From positions 1-16,378 of the forward strand of contig JAJRQS010000205.1 of NCBI GenBank assembly GCA_024280135.1: DNA of 16,378 bases, given 5' to 3'. Origin of the DNA: Bacteroidota bacterium (GTDB taxonomy: Bacteria; Bacteroidota; Bacteroidia; Chitinophagales; Saprospiraceae). Each line of letters starts with the position of its first letter. The stretch's first letter is position 1. Under the pieces are notes generated by a model. That model was not told where the DNA came from. It saw only the letters and a program-made list of their open reading frames with translations, and made no database searches. A program made the translations under genes and the position numbers. This document shows positions 1 through 6,640 of the stretch, piece by piece.

Positions 1-82
1 CGCTTTGCGCGTTTATGTACGCTTTGCGCGTTTATATGCCTTTGGCGTTTATGTGCCTTTGGCGTTTATGTACTCCCACATG
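1..82. repeat. Short diverged tandem array, inverted relative to the main array
   Basis: Two units of about 19 bp (CTTTGCGCGTTTATGTA type) are followed by two units of about 17 bp (CTTTGGCGTTTATGTGC type). Read on the plus strand, they match the minus-strand reading of the large array at 147-666 (CTTTGGTCGCGTTTATGTGC), with a 2-3 bp deletion in the middle and a shortened tail. The array is already inside a unit at base 1, so it probably continues beyond the window. No gene is visible here. Confidence 0.75.
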
Positions 83-146
83 GTTTGGACACGAATTAGC
101 ACAAATTACGCGAATTAAGAGTACGACTATGTCGTATGCAATAGCA
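83..146. other. Spacer between inverted repeat arrays, with a degenerate AATTA triplet repeat and a hairpin
   Basis: This unique segment separates the two oppositely oriented arrays. At 90-117 it holds three degenerate 9-10 bp repeats (CACGAATTA, GCACAAATTA, CGCGAATTA). I recall similar CACGAATTA-like strings as dispersed intergenic repeats in Bacteroidota. At 122-136 TACGAC and GTCGTA form a perfect 6-bp stem around TAT. No reading frame is convincing. Confidence 0.5.
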
Positions 147-666
147 CATAAACGCGACCAAAGGAGCAAATAAACGCGACCAAAGGAGCAAATAAACGCG
201 ACCAAGGGAGCAAATAAACGCGACCGAAGGGAGCAAATAAACGCGACCGAAGGGAGCACATAAACGCGACCAAAGGAAGCATATCAACGCGACCAAAGGA
301 GCAAATAAACGCGACCGAAAGCACATAAACGCGACCAAAGGGAGCATATCAACGCGACCGAAGGGAGCACATAAACGCGACCAAAGGGAGCACATAAACG
401 CGACCAAAGGGAGCATATCAACGCGACCAAAGGGAGCATATCAACGCGACCAAAGGAGCAAATAAACGCGACCGAAGGGAGCATATAAACGCGACCAAAG
501 GAAGCATATCAACGCGACCGAAGGGAGCAAATAAACGCGACCGAAGGGAGCAAATAAACGCGACCAAAGGAAGCATATCAACGCGACCGAAGGGAGCACA
601 TAAACGCGACCAAAGGAAGCATATCAACGCGACCGAAGGGAGCACATAAACGCGACCGAAGGGAGC
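147..666. repeat. 23-copy tandem repeat array (20-23 bp units), minisatellite-like
   Basis: The 9-mer AACGCGACC occurs 23 times, starting at 151, 173, 195, 217, 240, 263, 286, 308, 328, 351, 374, 397, 420, 443, 465, 488, 511, 534, 557, 580, 603, 626 and 649. Sixteen of the 22 spacings are 23 bp, five are 22 bp and one is 20 bp. The core is invariant. Variation is confined to the next base (A or G), the G-run (AAGGAG, AAGGGAG, AAGGAAG) and the end of the unit (AAATA, ACATA, ATATC). There are no unique spacers, so this is not CRISPR. The units are not a multiple of three and all minus-strand frames stay open by chance, so the long ORFs here are artefacts. The array ends in a run of eight C at 666-673 that touches the ABC transporter stop codon. 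Confidence 0.95.
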
Positions 667-672
667 CCCCCC

Positions 673-2409
673 CTACACCAATTGATGAGCATAAAGTTGA
701 TGGTAACTGCTTTGTTCATTATCCAACAAATCTTCATGACTACCCACTTCTAAAATCCGTCCTTTTTCCAATACAACGATCTGATCCGCCTTCTTGATAG
801 TGCCTAGTCGATGTGCGATAACAACAGAAGTTCTCTGTTCGATAATTTTTTCTATTGCTAATTGTATAGCAGATTCCGTAGTCGGATCAATAGAAGAAGT
901 CGCCTCATCTAATATTAGAATGTCGGGATTAACCACCAAGGCTCTTACAAAAGAAATCAATTGCCGTTGTCCAGCTGAGAGATTACTACCTCTTTCCATG
1001 ACTTCAAATTGATAGCCATTGGGCAGTCGTTCAAAAAACGTATGTGCCCCAATATCTTTGGCTGCCTGAATGACCTCCTCTGGTGTTATTTCGTCATTAC
1101 CCATCAGTATATTTTCCATGATGCTTGCGCGAAAAAGAAATACATCTTGCAACACTACTGCAATTCGCTTACGCAAACTATACAAGTCGTACGCTTTAAT
1201 ATTAGTATTTCCTATCAAAATTTCACCGTCCTCCAAATCATAAAAACGATTTATCAATCCTATCAATGTCGTCTTCCCAGAGCCCGTACTTCCAACTAGC
1301 GCAGTCGTTTTTCCGTAAGGAATGGTCAAGGATAAATCCTTTAATATGGGATGCCCTTCTTGATAAGAAAAATTAATATTCTTTAATTGAATATCACCAG
1401 ATAATTTTTTCGCAACAATAGTACCCGTATTGGGAATATGCTCATCTGTATCCAAAACTTTAAAAATACGACGGGCTACAATTAATCCCATCTGTAAGGT
1501 ATTAAACTTATCAGCCAACATCCTAACGGGTCGGTACAACATCCCAATATACAAAGGAAAGGCAACCAATGTACCGATGGTTACTTCATTCTTCAATACC
1601 CCACCCGCTCCATACCAAATCATCAACCCAAAAGAAACCGCAGATATTAATTCTACTACTGGGAAAAAAACTGCATAATAAAAAATAGAATGAATATTAG
1701 CTGTCGTGTATGCTTTATTTATTTTTCTAAACTTTTGCTCCTCTTCCTCCTCTTTGCTAAAAGTCTTTATCGCATGTATGCCCGAGATGCGTTCTTGAAG
1801 AAAAGCATTCATTTCAGATATTTTTGTACGAACAATTTCATAGGACTTCCGGACACCTTCTTTAAACAAGTAAGTGCTTAATATCAAAAATGGCAATACA
1901 GCTAACACCACTAAAGTCAATTTCCAGCTCGTCCACAACATCATCGAAATAACAAACAACATGGTTAAAATATCAGAAACAATCGTCACGAGTCCTTGCG
2001 AAAAAATACTATTAATCGTTTCCACGTCATTAATCGTTCGAGTCTGTAAAGTTCCGATAGGCGTCCGGTTAAAAAAGGATAAATGCATCTTCGTCAAATG
2101 CTGAAATACATCAAAACGAAGTCGGCGGATGATGGCTTGCCCCAACCATTTGGAGTTATAACTAAACCAATAACTCAAAAAAGCCTCCAAGACAATTGCG
2201 CCCATCGTAGCAGCGGCTATTATCCAAAGCGTTTCTATTTGCCTGGGAACGATGTACTCATCCACCATTATTTTAATCAATGTCGGTCGTAAAACCGCTA
2301 CGGGTGCTATGATGATACCGATAATGGAGACCATCCAGAATTTTCTCCTGAAAGGGCTAGTCAACTGAAGGACTCGCTTAAAAATTGGCAATAAAGGTTC
2401 TTTTTCCAT
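673..2409 (-). CDS. ABC transporter, fused permease and ATPase (MsbA/LmrA-like exporter)
   Basis: This 578-residue half-transporter should work as a dimer in the inner membrane and use ATP to export a lipid or hydrophobic compound; the substrate cannot be read from the sequence. An N-terminal six-helix membrane domain spans about residues 20-310. The ATPase domain has Walker A GSTGSGKTT (373-381), Q-loop Gln421, X-loop-like MERG (471-474), signature LSAGQ (477-481), Walker B ILILDE with catalytic Glu502, and H-loop His533. All catalytic residues are present, so a homodimer with two working sites is likely. The length is normal for the family. The start ATG at 2407-2409 gives the family N-terminus and I see no better start upstream. 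The gene is monocistronic and diverges from hsp20. No terminator follows: 6 bp after the stop the 23-copy array begins. A lipid A flippase (MsbA) or drug exporter role is possible; I infer only 'exporter'. Confidence 0.93.
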   Translation of the reverse strand: MEKEPLLPIFKRVLQLTSPFRRKFWMVSIIGIIIAPVAVLRPTLIKIMVDEYIVPRQIETLWIIAAATMGAIVLEAFLSYWFSYNSKWLGQAIIRRLRFDVFQHLTKMHLSFFNRTPIGTLQTRTINDVETINSIFSQGLVTIVSDILTMLFVISMMLWTSWKLTLVVLAVLPFLILSTYLFKEGVRKSYEIVRTKISEMNAFLQERISGIHAIKTFSKEEEEEQKFRKINKAYTTANIHSIFYYAVFFPVVELISAVSFGLMIWYGAGGVLKNEVTIGTLVAFPLYIGMLYRPVRMLADKFNTLQMGLIVARRIFKVLDTDEHIPNTGTIVAKKLSGDIQLKNINFSYQEGHPILKDLSLTIPYGKTTALVGSTGSGKTTLIGLINRFYDLEDGEILIGNTNIKAYDLYSLRKRIAVVLQDVFLFRASIMENILMGNDEITPEEVIQAAKDIGAHTFFERLPNGYQFEVMERGSNLSAGQRQLISFVRALVVNPDILILDEATSSIDPTTESAIQLAIEKIIEQRTSVVIAHRLGTIKKADQIVVLEKGRILEVGSHEDLLDNEQSSYHQLYAHQLV

Positions 2410-2495
2410 CTATCCCCTAACAGCCAAAACGCCACAAAGTTGGAACCAATAACCAATGAATTGACTTACAAAATGACAGCTTACTTTCTCGTAAA

Positions 2496-2534
2496 CTGCC
2501 ATAATGACGCGACAATACAAATAAAGCTGCCATA
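2496..2534. promoter_or_regulatory. Repeated CTGCCATA sites upstream of hsp20, possible activator sites
   Basis: The 8-mer CTGCCATA occurs at 2496-2503 and 2527-2534, 31 bp apart (about three helical turns). TGACAG at 2474-2479 is an inverted relative. The proximal copy starts 36 bp before the TGGCACG element of hsp20. A similar GCTGTCA lies 37 bp before the equivalent element of groES. Activator binding is inference from spacing and similarity only. Confidence 0.3.
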
Positions 2535-2562
2535 TTGGCGTTGAAAATTTAAAAAAATGGGC

Positions 2563-2579
2563 TGGCACGCAGATTGATG
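2563..2579 (+). promoter_or_regulatory. Putative -24/-12-like promoter of hsp20 (TGGCACG-N4-TTGATG)
   Basis: TGGCACG (2563-2569), four bases and TTGATG (2574-2579) resemble the sigma-54 consensus TGGCACG-N4-TTGCW, but the -12 GC dinucleotide is GA. The same element with the same internal spacing precedes groES. No TAnnTTTG housekeeping box is visible in front of hsp20. If the GA marks about -12, transcription would start near 2588, leaving a leader of about 37 nt. The assignment to RpoN is inference; the sharing between two chaperone units is seen directly. Confidence 0.5.
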
Positions 2580-2624
2580 TTGTATTATTGAATTTAAAAT
2601 TATTTCAAACTAAAATAACGAATC

Positions 2625-3068
2625 ATGACACTTGTAAAATTCAATCCATTCTTTCCAGCTGTATCTAAAGATTTAGATCGCGTTGTTAATGACTTTATGA
2701 ATCGCCCAATCGGAAGCGTATTCAAAGATGATGTACCTTTCAATTCGCCGGCAATCAATGTACACGAATCAGAAAAAGGATATTTCATTTCATTAGCCGC
2801 GCCTGGATTAGAGAAGGAAGACTTCAAAGTTGATTTGGAGAAAAACATTTTAACCATTTCAGTGGAGAAAGACGAAAAGGTATTAGAAGAAGGGACAAAA
2901 GCGACAAGAAAAGAGTTTAGCTACTTCAAGTTCAAGCACGCTTTCACCTTACCTGAAGATGCCGATCCAGCGAAAATCAAAGCTGAATACTTAAACGGAA
3001 TCCTAGGTCTAGAACTTCCTAAAAAAGCAAACAAAATACTTAAAGCAAAATCAATTGCGGTTAAGTAA
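2625..3068 (+). CDS. Small heat shock protein, Hsp20/alpha-crystallin family
   Basis: This is an ATP-independent holdase that binds unfolding proteins in the cytoplasm and keeps them refoldable by DnaK and, less directly, GroEL. The 147-residue length is typical. The alpha-crystallin domain runs from about residue 42 to 134, with the conserved start AAPGLEKEDF (58-67) and the GIL motif (125-127, consensus G-V/I-L) near its end. The C-terminal IAV (144-146) fits the I-x-I/V motif used for oligomer assembly. The short N-terminal arm holds FNPFF, common in bacterial Hsp20. The start ATG is preceded by an A-rich leader without a Shine-Dalgarno sequence. The gene stands alone between a specific promoter-like element and its own terminator, consistent with separate heat-shock control shared with groESL. 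Confidence 0.95.
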   Translation: MTLVKFNPFFPAVSKDLDRVVNDFMNRPIGSVFKDDVPFNSPAINVHESEKGYFISLAAPGLEKEDFKVDLEKNILTISVEKDEKVLEEGTKATRKEFSYFKFKHAFTLPEDADPAKIKAEYLNGILGLELPKKANKILKAKSIAVK

Positions 3069-3098
3069 TTAAAAATTCATTGGATTTTAAATTGAAGA

Positions 3099-3127
3099 AG
3101 GCTGCCCAAATGGGTGGCCTTTTTTTT
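3099..3127 (+). terminator. Rho-independent terminator of hsp20
   Basis: AGGCTGCCC (3099-3107) pairs with GGGTGGCCT (3112-3120) over 9 bp with two G-T wobbles around loop AAAT. A run of eight T (3120-3127) follows. It lies 30 nt after the hsp20 stop. The minus-strand permease ends beyond it at 3217, with no clear hairpin of its own. Confidence 0.85.
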
Positions 3128-3216
3128 GCTTAATTGTACATGTATTTATGGTCAACAACTAAATCTGGGAGTGTTTGCCAACTGAAGCAGATATTAAATT
3201 TTCGAGAGAACCCTAC

Positions 3217-5553
3217 TTACTTAATCACCTTCTCCACAGCCGCGTTCACAAATAAAACATTACCAAGTTCATCATAATTGGCAAACGTTTCGACTCCAGT
3301 TCGTTTGATTGTCGAAGCATTAAATCCCAAAATGGTCAAGTCAGCCATTTTTGATTTTTCAGAAATGATGGTTCGACTTTCTTCTTCTTGGATCCGTATG
3401 AACTCAACATTGCTTGGAGAGATGGGTAATTGACCTTCCGAAATTAATTGAATCAACTTCTTTCGTTCTTTCTCTAACTTTTCCTCCGGAAATAAAGCAA
3501 AAATATTTATAGTAGAATGTCGCCAATCTTTGTGCCCCATGATGATATAAGCCAATAATATCATCAAACTAGCATTGTCATAGTCTTTGCTGGTTATCCA
3601 AATGTGTATTTTTTTGCGGAAGCTAAATCCCCGATGACTACTCCCTAGGATAATCGTGTCAAACGCTGAAGCGCGTATCAATTTAAAATTATCAACCAAG
3701 TCATCAAGTTGCGTTAAGTCATCTTTTGGGTATTCAAATAACAATAAATTATTGTCGGTTCCCGCGATTCCTGGCAATTGGATAACTTGAGCAACAGTCG
3801 AAGTAAAAGAAGGACTAATAATCGTATCAACAATAACATGGCTATTGGTTGATTCAGCCATTTTTATTAATTGTGCCTTCGTTTCCTTTCCAATTTTATT
3901 CGTTTCTTTCGATAAATAGCCTTTGATAAAATGTATATACGTCCCAAATCCATATTGATGTGCTATCCAACGCATGAGATTAAAGGCATCTAACCGCTTG
4001 AAGGTATCTTCCGAAATAGCAACCGCAGATGGACGCCAACTTTTACTTTGCTCTTTATCTGCATTTTGTAAAAACACATGGGTTCTTCTAACAAATTGAA
4101 ATAATACACCTTGAAAAATAACGGCCATACTCGTTTTGTCTTTGTTGTAAAACGATACTAAAAAATACAAGACGATTATCATTAGTACTGCTGAAAAAGC
4201 ATACATCGGATTCATAAAAAACATTAACCCAAAACTAGCAATAGCCCCAAACAAAGAAATATACCACCTTGATTTAAAAGTAGGTCGATAGGCAGGATCC
4301 GAAGCAAAATGATTTAAAAAAGATATTAAACTTAATGTACCATAACTCACCATAAAAAACATGGAAATTATTTGGGCAACCCCATCCAAAGCTCCTGCAA
4401 AAATAAAAATGCCTGCAATAATAATGGTAATGAGGGTCGCATTAAAAGGCTCATCCGTTTTTCCTTTACCTAAGGATAACCAATTATTGACACGTGGGGT
4501 AGGAAAAATACGATCTCTGGCTATAGCTTGCAATGTTCGAGGGGCAACCATGATAGAACCCAATGCAGACGAAATCGTCGCCGCTGCCAAACCCACCGGA
4601 ATCAACCACCATCCTTGCCAGGCAATATCCGCCATCACTAAATGAGTCGTATCCATCAATGATTCGGGACTTGCCGAAATATGCAATTTGTAGGCAAGAA
4701 AAAAGTACATAACCATACCCGCTATCGTGGCAGCCAATGTACCTAAAGGAATTGACTTACCTGGATTTTTGAGATCCCCTGACAACCCTACGCCAGCTGT
4801 CATCCCCGTAAACGCCGGAAAAATAATGGCAAAAACAATAAAGAAACCTAATTTATTTATTGGATTAGAATCATCAGGTGTCGAACTCGTAGGCGGACTC
4901 GTATTCATCTCCACTATAGGCACTTCATCTCCTTGCGGAAAAAAAGTAGTATCAATATTATTAATGGTATCTTGTACAAATTCAGTACTAACAACATCAG
5001 GCGTATTTAAATCACCTCCTGTACCCAAAAAAAATGCAATCAAAGATATCGCTAAGGTAACCACAACAATATATAATGCTTTCACACCAAGATTTGCACC
5101 TTTGGTTAGCATGATGTAGGTCAACGCAAGTAAGGCGGGTATCCCAATAGTTTGCTTCATCTGAAGAAGGGTAAATAACCAGTCTGGCATAGCATAAGTA
5201 CTCGTCAACCAATCAATCAAAGACGTAAAGGCCTCCGAAAAAGCCATCACATAAAAAGCAATACTAATGGCTTGAGAAAAATACAATGCAATCCCAATAG
5301 TCGATCCAATGACTAGTCCAAAAGACCTAGAAATAATATAGTATTCTCCGCCGCCTTCTACTTTTTGATTGGTTGCTATCTCTGCAATAGCCATCGCAGT
5401 AGGTATCGTCACTGCATGACCAATAAGTATAATGGCAATCGTCCCCCAGAAGCCAACTTGCCCAACTGCAAACCCAAAACGCAAAAACATAACAGCACCC
5501 AAAATAGTAGAGATGGCCGTTAAGAATACAGGTAGCGTTCCGAATTTTTTCAT
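3217..5553 (-). CDS. Cation-chloride cotransporter-like permease (APC superfamily, SLC12-type)
   Basis: This 778-residue inner-membrane transporter resembles the Na-K-Cl/K-Cl cotransporter branch of the APC superfamily. The first helix has GAVMFLRFGFAVGQ (19-32). A GGGEYY motif (67-72) and the highly typical FPAFTGMTAGVGLSGDLKNP stretch (245-264) match SLC12 proteins. About 12 membrane segments lie before residue 470. A soluble C-terminal half of about 300 residues has SWRPSAVAIS (505-514), as in the cotransporter regulatory tail, and alpha/beta segments that may be universal-stress-like. Family knowledge suggests coupled chloride and cation movement for volume or turgor control; the actual ions are not known. 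It lies 15 nt after the DUF6438 lipoprotein gene and is probably co-transcribed with it and yidC. An amino-acid permease is a less likely alternative. Confidence 0.85.
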   Translation of the reverse strand: MKKFGTLPVFLTAISTILGAVMFLRFGFAVGQVGFWGTIAIILIGHAVTIPTAMAIAEIATNQKVEGGGEYYIISRSFGLVIGSTIGIALYFSQAISIAFYVMAFSEAFTSLIDWLTSTYAMPDWLFTLLQMKQTIGIPALLALTYIMLTKGANLGVKALYIVVVTLAISLIAFFLGTGGDLNTPDVVSTEFVQDTINNIDTTFFPQGDEVPIVEMNTSPPTSSTPDDSNPINKLGFFIVFAIIFPAFTGMTAGVGLSGDLKNPGKSIPLGTLAATIAGMVMYFFLAYKLHISASPESLMDTTHLVMADIAWQGWWLIPVGLAAATISSALGSIMVAPRTLQAIARDRIFPTPRVNNWLSLGKGKTDEPFNATLITIIIAGIFIFAGALDGVAQIISMFFMVSYGTLSLISFLNHFASDPAYRPTFKSRWYISLFGAIASFGLMFFMNPMYAFSAVLMIIVLYFLVSFYNKDKTSMAVIFQGVLFQFVRRTHVFLQNADKEQSKSWRPSAVAISEDTFKRLDAFNLMRWIAHQYGFGTYIHFIKGYLSKETNKIGKETKAQLIKMAESTNSHVIVDTIISPSFTSTVAQVIQLPGIAGTDNNLLLFEYPKDDLTQLDDLVDNFKLIRASAFDTIILGSSHRGFSFRKKIHIWITSKDYDNASLMILLAYIIMGHKDWRHSTINIFALFPEEKLEKERKKLIQLISEGQLPISPSNVEFIRIQEEESRTIISEKSKMADLTILGFNASTIKRTGVETFANYDELGNVLFVNAAVEKVIK

Positions 5554-5568
5554 TAATTTATTTTACTA

Positions 5569-6555
5569 TTACTTCCTTTTTTCTTTAAACTCTTGACGCA
5601 TCAAAACGGCATCTACTTCTTTTAAATACGACACAAGTTCGGAAGGCGCCTCATTTCGGAAAGCAATCCTATGACTCGTCCTTCCATCCATCACCATAAT
5701 TTTATACTCGGGTAAATCAACAATTACGTGCTTTGGATCAAGCGGATAGGTCGCATTCATCTTAAAGAAGCCAATTTCTTTCGCCTTCTTGATTAAAGAA
5801 TTAACCATAGCGGGTGTAGTATGTAATGTATATTTACCAAGGTGTTTAACATCTTTTTTACCATTGTAAAAAATAGTACCATCATCATAAAAGCTAGCTT
5901 GATACCATGGGCATTTTCCGTAACAAGGCGTACGTTCAATTGTTAGTTTTAAGGTACCATGATCGAATCCATCAGGCGCAAGCACCTGCTCAGGCATAAC
6001 TTCAGGTTCAGGCTCAAATAAAGGTTTAAAGTGTTGTTCTGCTATAAAGTTATCTAAATCTGAAGCAAACTCTTTTAAAGCATCTGGCATATCATTGAGA
6101 TAGGAAATTTCATGAACTTGATGACCCGAACGAATTGTCAATTTGGTCATTGGGTTATCCATTATCCTACGTGAAGGCTCAGTCGGATACGCTTTTTCCA
6201 TCTCAAAAAACCCAATCCCCTCTGCTTTGCGAATAAGAGAATTAACAGTAGGCACATTCGTCACTGCTACCTGCTCCCCCATGTGTTTTACATGTTTTTT
6301 ACCCTTGTAAAAAATAGCACCATCTTCATAAATTTGGGCACTATACCAAGGGCATTCTCCCCGACAAGGGCCTCGTTCTATTGATATCATCACAAGTCCA
6401 TGGTCTTGCCCGTCCAAAGCCCTGGTGGGTTTGGGAGGAGGTGGTGGAGCTGGTATTTCCATGTCGGTCTTAGTCACTTTCTTTGCCGTCTTTCTATTAC
6501 AAGAAACGAGTACAATAAGTCCTAACAATAAGGCAATCGGAATTAGATATTTCAT
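5569..6555 (-). CDS. Lipoprotein with two tandem DUF6438 domains
   Basis: The 328-residue protein starts with a lipoprotein signal peptide (lipobox LVSC, Cys19) and a proline-rich linker (about 35-43). Two homologous domains follow, about 51-171 and 198-318. Each opens with DHG, then IER-x-PC-x-G-x-CPWY (Cys64/Cys68 and Cys211/Cys215), an aromatic strand ending in FY-x-GKK-x-VKH (82-91 and 229-238), and an IGFF helix end (114-117 and 261-264). The paired C-x3-C and neighbouring residues are typical of DUF6438, a family without a known function. The Cys pairs could be disulfides or a metal site; that is inference. The protein is probably anchored on the periplasmic side of a membrane. Its position 15 nt before the permease and 85 nt after yidC suggests one transcript. 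The internal duplication is unusual compared with a one-domain form. Confidence 0.85.
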   Translation of the reverse strand: MKYLIPIALLLGLIVLVSCNRKTAKKVTKTDMEIPAPPPPPKPTRALDGQDHGLVMISIERGPCRGECPWYSAQIYEDGAIFYKGKKHVKHMGEQVAVTNVPTVNSLIRKAEGIGFFEMEKAYPTEPSRRIMDNPMTKLTIRSGHQVHEISYLNDMPDALKEFASDLDNFIAEQHFKPLFEPEPEVMPEQVLAPDGFDHGTLKLTIERTPCYGKCPWYQASFYDDGTIFYNGKKDVKHLGKYTLHTTPAMVNSLIKKAKEIGFFKMNATYPLDPKHVIVDLPEYKIMVMDGRTSHRIAFRNEAPSELVSYLKEVDAVLMRQEFKEKRK

Positions 6556-6640
6556 GAGTCAGTTTTTTTTATTAAGATGTCTAATACTAGTAAAGCGTTA
6601 AATCTTTACGCCAAATTAACACAAAAACAACAAACCGCGT

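Noticed and set aside
32..645. Several overlapping minus-strand ORFs of 65-106 codons with repeated aromatic/Arg peptides
   Set aside because: They are generated by the 22-23 bp tandem repeat lacking stops in all minus frames; the unit length is not a multiple of three and the frames shift between units, so no single repeat protein exists.
147..666. CRISPR array
   Set aside because: Repeats are directly tandem with no unique spacers and no cas genes are in view.
147..666. Plasmid-type iteron origin
   Set aside because: Spacing is suggestive, but 23 copies are far more than usual, no Rep gene or AT-rich region adjoins, and the neighbours are chromosomal housekeeping genes.
6556..6640. Separate promoter for the DUF6438 gene
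   Set aside because: Only a TTAATTTG near-match exists, which lacks the A of TAnnTTTG; the short gap fits read-through from yidC, though an internal promoter is not excluded.
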